Source: Candidatus Woesearchaeota archaeon (lineage in GTDB: Archaea; Nanobdellota; Nanobdellia; Woesearchaeales; GW2011-AR9). Taken from it: 7,360 nucleotides of DNA. The notes under the pieces are model-generated. The model did no database searches. It saw only the letters and a list, made by a program, of their open reading frames with translations, and was not told where the DNA came from. This document shows positions 1 to 5,031 of the stretch, piece after piece (position 1 is the first letter of the stretch; each line of letters starts with the position of its first letter). Location of the stretch: positions 1-7,360 of the forward strand of contig JABMOA010000132.1 in the NCBI GenBank assembly GCA_013204355.1, written 5' to 3'. The translations under genes were made by a program, and so were the position numbers.

Positions 1-621
1 CCCTTTGATATGAGAACATTTCCCCCCAAAAGGATGGTCTACTGCATTCATTGAGATACCACATACGATTGGCCATAATTTATTTTTAGCTTTCATTTTG
101 TGGAATTTTGTACCAGCCTTTAAGAAAGGTTTATCGGTTCTTCCTGACCCTGATAAGACGCCAATTGCTGCCCTACAGTTTGGAAGGAATAATTTTTCTT
201 TTTTAGAGGGTAATACAATACGAATTCCTTTTTCAGATTTTGCGACAACTTTTGCTGACGTACCTGAAGTTCGTACTAATTTTCCACCATCTCCTGGACG
301 TAATTCTACATTATGAACTAATGTCCCTTCAGGAATATCTCGCAGAGGTAAAACGTTTCCAGGTTTGATTTCATTATCTGGACCTACTGAAATCATGTCC
401 CCTACTTTGATACCTTGTGGTGCAAAAGCAAGTCCTTTTTCGCCTGTTAAATATGAAACTTCCATTAATGGTGTTGAGTGACCTTGACAATGTATTAAAT
501 CAACAATGGTTCCGGCTGTATCATAACTAGGATATTTAACTGCACCCTTATACCTAAAGCTAGGCGCTTTGTAGGTGTGTGTTCCACGTCCTCGTCTTTG
601 TTGAATTAGTCGCTTACCCAT
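1..621 (-). CDS. rpl2: Large ribosomal subunit protein uL2 (L2), C-terminus cut by window edge
   Basis: Core 50S protein that binds 23S rRNA near the peptidyl transferase centre and helps subunit association. The ATG at 621 opens with MGKRLIQQRRGRGTHTYKAP, the typical archaeal uL2 N-terminus, followed by the OB-fold-like part (DTAGTIVDLIHCQGHSTPL) and the SH3-like part (PEGTLVHNVELRPGDGGKL, SGTSAKVV). Near the edge comes the conserved loop NAVDHPFGGK (residues 192-201). It has Phe where bacteria have the second His of DHPHGG, as is usual in archaea. The frame is open for 207 codons to base 1, so about 30 C-terminal residues are missing compared with archaeal homologues of roughly 240. It lies 7 nt after uL23 as the fourth gene of the ribosomal operon. 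No Shine-Dalgarno lies at normal spacing; the nearest AGGA is 16 nt upstream. Confidence 0.97.
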   Translation of the reverse strand, partial: MGKRLIQQRRGRGTHTYKAPSFRYKGAVKYPSYDTAGTIVDLIHCQGHSTPLMEVSYLTGEKGLAFAPQGIKVGDMISVGPDNEIKPGNVLPLRDIPEGTLVHNVELRPGDGGKLVRTSGTSAKVVAKSEKGIRIVLPSKKEKLFLPNCRAAIGVLSGSGRTDKPFLKAGTKFHKMKAKNKLWPIVCGISMNAVDHPFGGKCSHIKG

Positions 622-628
622 TGTATAT

Positions 629-937
629 TTAGATTAATCCTAAGTCAGCACTTACATCTGAAGCTAAACTTCCCCCAGTTAATTTTACATATGCTCGTTT
701 TTGACCTTGGATTGCATTTTGAATGTTAACATTTGCAACATTTACTTTGAATAATTCTTCCACTGCACGTTTTACATCACGTTTGGTTGCACGTGGATGA
801 ACTACAAAAGTTAATTTGTTGTCAAATTCAATTTGCCTGATTGCTTTTTCTGTGGATAATGGAAATTTAATGATTTGATAAGGATCAAAAGCTGCCTTTT
901 CTTGGGGTACAGGTGTTTGCGTTTGTTCGTCTGCCAT
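629..937 (-). CDS. rpl23: Large ribosomal subunit protein uL23 (L23)
   Basis: Small 23S rRNA-binding protein at the polypeptide exit tunnel, known in this family to be a docking point for signal recognition particle and other nascent-chain factors. The core starts near residue 18 with DPYQIIKFPLSTEKAIRQIE and continues through NKLTFVVHPRATKRDVKRAVEELF, the helix that defines the L23 fold, to the end motif QKRAYVKLTGG (residues 79-89). At 102 residues it is longer than typical archaeal L23 (about 82-86), because of a Gln/Pro-rich N-terminal extension of about 17 residues and a short acidic tail. It starts 2 nt after the uL4 stop. A GGAG lies 17 nt before the ATG, farther than normal. Confidence 0.97.
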   Translation of the reverse strand: MADEQTQTPVPQEKAAFDPYQIIKFPLSTEKAIRQIEFDNKLTFVVHPRATKRDVKRAVEELFKVNVANVNIQNAIQGQKRAYVKLTGGSLASDVSADLGLI

Positions 938-939
938 TT

Positions 940-1746
940 TTATTGGAATAAGTTCTCCTTACCTATAATTTCTAATGCTTTTTCAGTGTATAATGTGATT
1001 CTTCCTGGTTGTGCGCCGGGTGCAAGTACTTCTGCATTTAATGCATTTACATAAACGACGTCAACACCTGGAAGATTTTTAGCAGCTTTTTCTAAGTCAC
1101 ATTTACCTGAAACTACTACTAAAGGCCCTTTTTTCCGACGGTATTTACGTCCTCGTAATTTACCAACACCTGCTCTTACTTTTTTAACAGATGATCTTTC
1201 TAATTCTGCTTTTAAACCTAATTTTTCTAATGCTGATTCAACTTCTTTTGTTTTAGTTAAGGTTTCAAAATCGGATGAAAGTACAAAAGGATATGTTTCG
1301 GGAAGTTGATGTCCTCTTGCTGCAACAATTACTTTATCAATAGATGCAGCCATTGCAGACCTGATTGCTTTTTGATTTTCTTTTTTGTTAATTTTTTGTT
1401 CAAATATTTTCTCAGCTTTAGGTGCATGGGATCTTCGTCCACCACGTGTTTGAGGAGATGTAGCACCTACCCAAAACATTCGTGTCCCTTTACGGCTAAG
1501 AATTTTTCTGTTAACACGGCTAATCCCAAATCCATAACATCCACGATAATTTCGTCTTCGTTTACTGACGGTTGAACTATGTCTTTGTCCTGCTTCTGGA
1601 TTTGTTCCATATGCTTGTCGTGCTGCACTTTGCAGAGCAAGAACTGCACGTTTGATTAAATCTGGACGGTAAGATTCTGAAAACTGTGAAGGAAAATCTA
1701 CTTCTCCTTTGTTTTGATTATCTTTATTTAGGATTGCTACTTTCAT
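940..1746 (-). CDS. rpl4: Large ribosomal subunit protein uL4 (archaeal L4 / eukaryotic L4-type)
   Basis: Structural 50S protein whose extended loop lines the exit tunnel. In E. coli the homologue also represses its own operon; whether that holds here is unknown. The chosen ATG at 1746 gives 268 residues starting MKVAILNKDNQNKGEVDFP, matching archaeal L4. An in-frame ATG at 1779 would add 11 residues but overlap uL3 by 32 nt, whereas 1746 leaves a 1-nt gap after the uL3 stop. Landmarks are SESYRPDLIKRAVLALQSAA (residues 23-42), the basic tunnel loop rich in Arg/Gly (around residues 50-105, including TSPQTRGGRRSHAPKAEK), and INKKENQKAIRSAMAAS near residue 120. A second basic cluster (RGRKYRRKKGPLVVV) follows. 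Third-party evidence is operon position between uL3 and uL23. Confidence 0.97.
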   Translation of the reverse strand: MKVAILNKDNQNKGEVDFPSQFSESYRPDLIKRAVLALQSAARQAYGTNPEAGQRHSSTVSKRRRNYRGCYGFGISRVNRKILSRKGTRMFWVGATSPQTRGGRRSHAPKAEKIFEQKINKKENQKAIRSAMAASIDKVIVAARGHQLPETYPFVLSSDFETLTKTKEVESALEKLGLKAELERSSVKKVRAGVGKLRGRKYRRKKGPLVVVSGKCDLEKAAKNLPGVDVVYVNALNAEVLAPGAQPGRITLYTEKALEIIGKENLFQ

Positions 1747-1747
1747 G

Positions 1748-2698
1748 TTATATAGAAATAAACGCAACCTCAGGTGCATCTTTTGTAATTTTATAATTTG
1801 ATCTGATGGCTTTTGTTAATACTAAAGCTCGTTTCTTAGATCCAGCGACTGAACCTTTTACAAGTACGAAAGTATTTTTTACAATACCATATTTTTGAAG
1901 CCCCCCAATCCGAGTAACTTCTTTTCCATCTTCACCAATTTTGATAATGTGTTTATTATATTCAGTTCGTAAATGGTAACCCATTTTACCTGGTTGTGCT
2001 ACACGATAATCAACTCTTTTAGGCGTCCATGCACCAAGGTTTCCAATACCTCGTTTGTTCTTTTCACCTTTGTGTTGTTTAATAGGAACACCATATCTTT
2101 TTACAGTTCCTTGGAAACCTTTTCCTTTGGTAACACCGTGAACATCAACTTGATTTCCTGCGGCAAATACGTCTGCAACACTAATATCTTTTCCTAAATG
2201 TTCTTTTGCGTAGGCTACTTGTTCTTCTTTACTTCCACCTAAAGCCATTTCTAATAATTTTGGTCTTTTTGTACCAATACCGGTTTTAGAAGGATTTGAA
2301 TGAACCATAATTCGTATATTGTCAAAATCTTGGATATCGTCAATTTTTTTTCCTGGTTTTTTAGGAAGAGTTAATGTTCGTGATACACTTTTATCAAATT
2401 TCTCTGCAAGAATAGATGACACTTTTTTTGATTTATTATAGAAAGCAACACCAACAACAGTCATCGGAGGACATTCCACAATTGAAACTGGCATGGAAAT
2501 TTTATCGCCTTTGCTTAATGATTTTGGGCGATTATCTGTAACCATAAGATGGGTCATTCCCGCTTTATAACCAATGAACCCCAAAGGTTTTGCTTGATTT
2601 TCTGGTGCCCATGACCTTACACGAACAAGACTATGTCTAGACCGTTTTCGTGGCCAAAATTGCATGCTTCCTCGTCGTGGGTTATGTGGTTTAGGCAT
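1748..2698 (-). CDS. rpl3: Large ribosomal subunit protein uL3 (L3), first gene of the operon
   Basis: Early-assembly 50S protein that reaches toward the peptidyl transferase centre. The 316-residue product begins MPKPHNPRRGSMQFWPRKRS, typical of archaeal/eukaryotic L3, followed by LGFIGYKAGMTHLMV (residues 39-53) and the central finger GNQVDVHGVTKGKGFQGTVKRYG (about residues 181-203) with the nearby conserved GNLGAWTPKRVDYRVAQPGKMG. The ATG at 2698 is the only reasonable start: an in-frame TAA lies 15 nt upstream. There is no Shine-Dalgarno and no TATA box at the leaderless distance. Instead an 8-bp hairpin ends at the base directly before the ATG, inside a longer structured leader. uL4 follows after 1 nt, so the set is probably one transcript. 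Confidence 0.97.
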   Translation of the reverse strand: MPKPHNPRRGSMQFWPRKRSRHSLVRVRSWAPENQAKPLGFIGYKAGMTHLMVTDNRPKSLSKGDKISMPVSIVECPPMTVVGVAFYNKSKKVSSILAEKFDKSVSRTLTLPKKPGKKIDDIQDFDNIRIMVHSNPSKTGIGTKRPKLLEMALGGSKEEQVAYAKEHLGKDISVADVFAAGNQVDVHGVTKGKGFQGTVKRYGVPIKQHKGEKNKRGIGNLGAWTPKRVDYRVAQPGKMGYHLRTEYNKHIIKIGEDGKEVTRIGGLQKYGIVKNTFVLVKGSVAGSKKRALVLTKAIRSNYKITKDAPEVAFISI

Positions 2699-2717
2699 AT
2701 AATCTGTACCAGATTAT
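2699..2717 (-). promoter_or_regulatory. Start-codon-proximal hairpin in rpl3 leader (B:C pairing)
   Basis: In the rpl3 mRNA sense the sequence is ATAATCTG-GTA-CAGATTAT and the next base is the A of the rpl3 ATG. The arms are perfect 8-bp complements with a 3-nt loop. Folding would stack a helix directly against the initiation codon. The upstream arm is the same segment that can pair elsewhere (2760-2770), so the two structures exclude each other. A role in controlling initiation is inferred. Confidence 0.5.
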
Positions 2718-2770
2718 CATTCAGGTGGTGGGATATGCGCCTTATGGCTTAATCCCACTAATGATAACTG
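2710..2770 (-). promoter_or_regulatory. Alternative long stem-loop in rpl3 leader (A:B pairing)
   Basis: In mRNA sense, arm A (CAGTTATCATT, 2770-2760) pairs with arm B (AATGATAATCTG, 2721-2710) over 11 bp with one bulged base. Inside, GTGGGAT (2758-2752) pairs with ATCCCAC (2734-2728), and at the tip GCC pairs with GGC around an ATAA tetraloop (2748-2739). Arm B is also the 5' arm of the hairpin touching the start codon, so formation of this stem-loop would free the start. A GGAGG (2779-2775) lies just 5' of arm A. The pattern is what a leader switch or autoregulatory protein site would show, but no known family is recognised. Confidence 0.5.
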
Positions 2771-2836
2771 ATTTCCTCCATTGAAGATTATGGTCTCTAT
2801 TTAGCTTTGTTTATGCGTTATAATCAACCTATTGCG

Positions 2837-2870
2837 GGTCACATCAAAGAAATTAACTGTGATGTTCACC
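2837..2870 (-). promoter_or_regulatory. Hairpin at predicted 5' end of rpl3 leader
   Basis: Arms GGT/ACATCA (2837-2839, 2841-2846) and TGATGT/ACC (2860-2865, 2868-2870) form a 6-bp plus 3-bp helix with a 1x2 internal loop and a 13-nt AT-rich loop. If the TATA candidate at 2892-2899 is used, transcription would begin about base 2869, so the RNA would start within this helix. It could protect the 5' end or be part of the leader control. Function is inferred from position only. Confidence 0.35.
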
Positions 2871-2891
2871 TTTTCAGGTCACTTAACCTCA

Positions 2892-2899
2892 ATTATTTA
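2892..2899 (-). promoter_or_regulatory. Candidate TATA box for the rpl3 operon
   Basis: TAAATAAT on the minus strand is centred about 27 nt before base 2869, the point where a GG-initiating transcript and the 2837-2870 hairpin would begin. It would give a leader of about 170 nt. A rival is the TTATAA at 2818-2823, which would give a leader of about 95 nt and still contain both switch structures. The choice between them cannot be made by reading alone. Confidence 0.3.
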
Positions 2900-3041
2900 C
2901 TTATTTACATAAGCAGTGTAATTGACGCATTGTTTGTGTAATACCCATGATGAACGCAGTTTGTTTATAAAGATTTCGGTCATTTATCTTGTAACCAAAC
3001 CAACTCCAAAAATCTGTTTTTATTGCAAAGTAACAAAAAGA

Positions 3042-3049
3042 TTTAAAAA
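3042..3049 (+). promoter_or_regulatory. TATA box of the lipoprotein gene
   Basis: TTTAAAAA preceded by the purine-rich CAAAAAGA (BRE-like) is centred 26.5 nt before the ATG at 3072. No Shine-Dalgarno precedes that ATG. The spacing matches the other leaderless-type promoters in this window and is the main reason for choosing the start at 3072. Confidence 0.6.
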
Positions 3050-3071
3050 AGAATTCGTTTTTAAGAATGCT

Positions 3072-3722
3072 ATGAAAAAAGCAATTATATCTGGAGTAAT
3101 AGGATTATCTAGTTTACTAGGCTGTGGGGATGTAGGTATTCTCCAGAGATGTATCCCGGAAAATTATAAACATCGTTCTGATTATGTTTCCGAAGATAAG
3201 TTAAAAGAAAATACTTTTAAATTTGGAATCACGAGAGATTCAATATTAGAAAAAATTAAAACTATTTATCAAAACGGAAAATCAACAAACTGGGAAATAG
3301 AAATTCAAAGAGAATATAGTACCTCTACGAGTTTACTTCCTTCACCTGAGCTATATCCCAATTCTATAGCACCAGTGATCACTGATACAGAAATTGCGCA
3401 GTGCCAATCCAGATCTGATGAGGCAATTTGTCAAATGGGAACATATGTTACAAAAGAAAACAAAGATGGAAAAAAATACATCCAAGCTGGAAACTTCCAA
3501 ACTGTTGGCTTGACCAAAGAAAGTTTAAATGGAACATATGGTTGGGTTAATACACCAGATATTCATTCAAAAATTAGATTACCTGACTCTATGAATTCAA
3601 CATGTACCGCCTACATCCAGTCAGATAAAGAAGACAACTACAGAATTAGTTGTGATATGGACACTTGCTTTGATGAATGGGATAAAACTCAAAAAGCATT
3701 GGATGAACTATTAATCAAATAA
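3072..3722 (+). CDS. Predicted Cys-rich secreted lipoprotein, unknown function
   Basis: I do not recognise this family. The 216-residue product begins MKKAIISGVIGLSSLLGCGD: a short basic N-terminus, a hydrophobic stretch (residues 4-16) and a lipobox-like LLGC, so Cys18 could be lipidated after export. The mature part is polar, with no further membrane segment. It holds six more Cys (27, 111, 120, 178, 194, 199), enough for three disulfides, which fits an exported domain. N-x-S/T sequons occur at residues 153 and 176. A longer frame back to a TTG at 2922 was rejected because its extra 50 residues bury the signal peptide, and a TATA box lies at the leaderless distance from 3072. The gene converges on the peroxiredoxin and overlaps its last 8 nt. 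Confidence 0.75.
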   Translation: MKKAIISGVIGLSSLLGCGDVGILQRCIPENYKHRSDYVSEDKLKENTFKFGITRDSILEKIKTIYQNGKSTNWEIEIQREYSTSTSLLPSPELYPNSIAPVITDTEIAQCQSRSDEAICQMGTYVTKENKDGKKYIQAGNFQTVGLTKESLNGTYGWVNTPDIHSKIRLPDSMNSTCTAYIQSDKEDNYRISCDMDTCFDEWDKTQKALDELLIK

Positions 3723-4179
3723 GTTCTTGGACTTTTTCCAAAACTGATTTGGCATGATCCTTGGCTTTAACATTTTCCCAGATAAAGGTAATTTTTCCTT
3801 CAGGGTTGATAAGATATGTGTTTCTGTTCATACCCATATATTCGCGACCCATGAATTTCTTTTGTCCCCACGCACCATATGCTTGTGCTAATGTTTTTTC
3901 TTCGTCTGAAAGAAGGGTGATTTTAAGATTTTGTTTTTCTATGAAACTGCAATGCGATTTTTGCGAGTCTTTACTTGCACCAAGGAGTTCTGTGTTTAAT
4001 TTTTTGAATTCTTGTTTTAAAGAGGTAAAGTCAATTGCTTCAATTGTACATCCTGGTGTATCATCTTTAGGGTAGAAATATAACACCACCCATTTTCCCT
4101 TGAAATCTTGTAAAGAAATTATTTTTCCATTTTGATTGGGAATTGAGAATCCTGGTGCTTTGTCGTTTATCTTAACCAT
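3715..4179 (-). CDS. bcp: Thioredoxin-dependent peroxiredoxin, PrxQ/Bcp family
   Basis: Reduces H2O2 and organic peroxides in the cytosol using a peroxidatic cysteine, with thiol reductant from thioredoxin or similar. The ATG at 4179 gives 154 residues starting MVKINDKAPGFSIPNQNGK, the usual Bcp start; a TTG at 4197 adds six atypical residues. The motif YFYPKDDTPGCTIEA places the peroxidatic Cys at 44, with Thr41 and Pro37 of the PxxxT/SxxC motif. The common resolving Cys five residues later is absent (Ile49). The only other Cys is Cys77 in SKDSQKSHCSFIEKQ, on the helix where other PrxQ proteins carry a resolving Cys. The ending MGMNRNTYLINPEGKI is typical. A TATA box 26.5 nt upstream suggests a leaderless mRNA. 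The gene is divergent from the kinase and overlaps the lipoprotein gene tail by 8 nt. Confidence 0.95.
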   Translation of the reverse strand: MVKINDKAPGFSIPNQNGKIISLQDFKGKWVVLYFYPKDDTPGCTIEAIDFTSLKQEFKKLNTELLGASKDSQKSHCSFIEKQNLKITLLSDEEKTLAQAYGAWGQKKFMGREYMGMNRNTYLINPEGKITFIWENVKAKDHAKSVLEKVQELI

Positions 4180-4201
4180 AGACCCAAGAAACCACAATGG
4201 C

Positions 4202-4209
4202 TTTTTATA
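4202..4209 (-). promoter_or_regulatory. TATA box of the peroxiredoxin gene
   Basis: TATAAAAA on the minus strand, preceded by CCCCAAAA, is centred 26.5 nt before the ATG at 4179. This supports that start over the TTG at 4197 and implies a leaderless mRNA. It is 23 nt from the oppositely directed TATA box of the kinase. Confidence 0.6.
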
Positions 4210-4224
4210 TTTTGGGGTGAAAGA

Positions 4225-4232
4225 TTTATAAA
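4225..4232 (+). promoter_or_regulatory. TATA box of the kinase gene
   Basis: GA-TTTATAAA-AA is centred 28.5 nt before the kinase ATG at 4257, with the purine-rich GTGAAAGA upstream as a possible BRE. There is no Shine-Dalgarno. The ten bases GATTTATAAA are identical to those of the nop5 promoter at 5297-5306. Confidence 0.65.
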
Positions 4233-4256
4233 AAATAACTGAAAAAAGAAAGTATC

Positions 4257-5030
4257 ATGAATTTTAGAGAAAAATACCAGATTTTGCAAGAAATTGGACG
4301 CGGTACATACTCAGTTGTATATTTAGTAAATAATAAATTGACCGATACAATTGCCGTTGCAAAACGTGCACGAGAACCAGAATATTCACAAAATTTAAGA
4401 GGAGAAGCAGAAATATTAAAACAATTAGAAATTTCTCAAGGAGTTGTAGAATTCATAGAAACAATCCCAGATGAAAGGTGTAATTTCCCAAAAGGAAACC
4501 GTGCAATTATTCTGAAATATGCTGGCCAACAATGTTTAGCAAGATTTCTTAAAAAGCATAATGATAAAGTAGACAGTGATATAAACCCAAGATTTAATCA
4601 AAGAGAATTATCTTTTTATGCAGCCCAATTAATTGCAGGAATTAGTCATTTACATGCTCACGGATATATCCATGGAGATTTAAAACCAGGAAACATAATT
4701 AGAGGAGATCACGTCCTTAGAAAAGGAGATCACATCCGTATAATAGATTTTAGTGGATGCAGGCATTTCTTTGAAGTCAGAAATTGCTATGGAACACCAG
4801 GATACCAAGCTCCTGAACAAAAACATGGAGTGACGGAGTTCAACACAGACTATTATGGGATAGGAATTACATTAAATGCATTGGCCCAAGGAAGGGTACG
4901 TTCAATAGAATGTGGGGATGTGAAAATTACAACCAGAAATGACATCACTGACAAATTTAAAGAAGGTCTGTACTTAACAATGCATGATAATTCTGATTTG
5001 CGCCAAAAGGGATTACATTTACTTTTGTAG
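4257..5030 (+). CDS. Stand-alone eukaryotic-like Ser/Thr protein kinase
   Basis: Hanks-type kinase domain filling the whole 257-residue protein, predicted to transfer phosphate from ATP to protein Ser/Thr. Visible motifs are the Gly-rich loop IGRGTYSVVY (residues 13-22), the beta-3 Lys36 in AVAK, helix-C Glu50 in RGEAEILKQL, the catalytic loop YIHGDLKPGNII (Asp141, Lys143, Asn146), the Mg-binding DFS (Asp164), GTPGYQAPE (179-187), Asp198 in helix F, and a late Arg249. All key catalytic residues are present. HRD is HGD, so this is a non-RD kinase, and DFG is DFS. There is no membrane segment or sensor domain, so it is probably cytosolic. The loop before DFS carries a 7-residue repeat. The gene stands alone, divergent from the peroxiredoxin, and ends 1 nt from the convergent Cys/His gene. 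The substrate is unknown. Confidence 0.92.
   Translation: MNFREKYQILQEIGRGTYSVVYLVNNKLTDTIAVAKRAREPEYSQNLRGEAEILKQLEISQGVVEFIETIPDERCNFPKGNRAIILKYAGQQCLARFLKKHNDKVDSDINPRFNQRELSFYAAQLIAGISHLHAHGYIHGDLKPGNIIRGDHVLRKGDHIRIIDFSGCRHFFEVRNCYGTPGYQAPEQKHGVTEFNTDYYGIGITLNALAQGRVRSIECGDVKITTRNDITDKFKEGLYLTMHDNSDLRQKGLHLLL
4704..4745 (+). repeat. Tandem 21-nt duplication inside the kinase gene
   Basis: Two head-to-tail copies begin GGAGATCACGTCC (4704) and GGAGATCACATCC (4725); these 13-base starts differ at one base and the period is 21 nt, so the frame is kept. They encode RGDHVLR then KGDHIRI (residues 149-162). The segment from catalytic-loop Asn146 to Asp164 is about five residues longer than usual, which fits an in-frame duplication. 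Confidence 0.7.
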
Positions 5031-5031
5031 A

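Larger units (their letters stand above)
2699..3071. other. Intergenic region between divergent rpl3 and lipoprotein genes
   Basis: This 373-base stretch has no convincing gene. The part next to rpl3 (2699-2870) is rich in inverted repeats that would be in the rpl3 mRNA leader: a start-codon-proximal hairpin, an alternative long stem-loop, and a third hairpin at 2837-2870. A candidate rpl3 TATA box lies at 2892-2899 (minus strand). A weak inverted repeat AGGT-6-ACCT at 2876-2889 sits between that box and its predicted start point. The stretch 2900-3041 is plain AT-rich sequence; I see nothing else in it. The TATA box of the lipoprotein gene is at 3042-3049. No tRNA, 5S or SRP RNA signature was found on either strand. 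Confidence 0.7.

Noticed and set aside
98..316. Plus-strand ORF antisense to uL2
   Set aside because: Lies within a confident ribosomal protein gene, starts without a ribosome site, and has no recognisable domain.
1306..1575. Plus-strand Cys-rich ORF antisense to uL4
   Set aside because: Shadow of the uL4 reading frame; its Cys content comes from the complement of the basic codons.
1747..1779. Longer uL4 starting at the ATG at 1779
   Set aside because: The extra residues do not match the family, and it would overlap uL3 by 32 nt; the ATG at 1746 gives the standard N-terminus.
2728..2758. Hairpin GTGGGAT...ATCCCAC as a rho-independent terminator
   Set aside because: No T-tract follows on either strand, and it lies upstream of rpl3 inside a larger alternative fold.
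2758..2780. Possible box C/D guide RNA (ATGATAA followed by CTGA on the plus strand; CTGAATGATAA on the minus strand)
   Set aside because: Boxes deviate from RTGATGA, the spacing leaves no guide segment, and the sequence is explained by the inverted-repeat arms.
2699..2921. tRNA, 5S or SRP RNA in the structured intergenic region
   Set aside because: No T-loop (GGTTCRA), no 5S core and no SRP GGAAG/AGCAG elements on either strand; tip stems do not match a cloverleaf.
2947..2953. ATGATGA, a perfect C-box consensus ahead of the lipoprotein gene
   Set aside because: No CTGA D-box follows within a plausible distance; a single 7-mer is expected by chance.
2922..3071. 50-residue N-terminal extension of the lipoprotein frame from a TTG
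   Set aside because: It would bury a good signal peptide, contains no recognisable motif, and the TATA box at 3042-3049 fits a start at 3072.
4180..4197. Peroxiredoxin start at TTG 4197
   Set aside because: MVKINDKAPGF at 4179 is the family start and has a TATA box at the leaderless distance.
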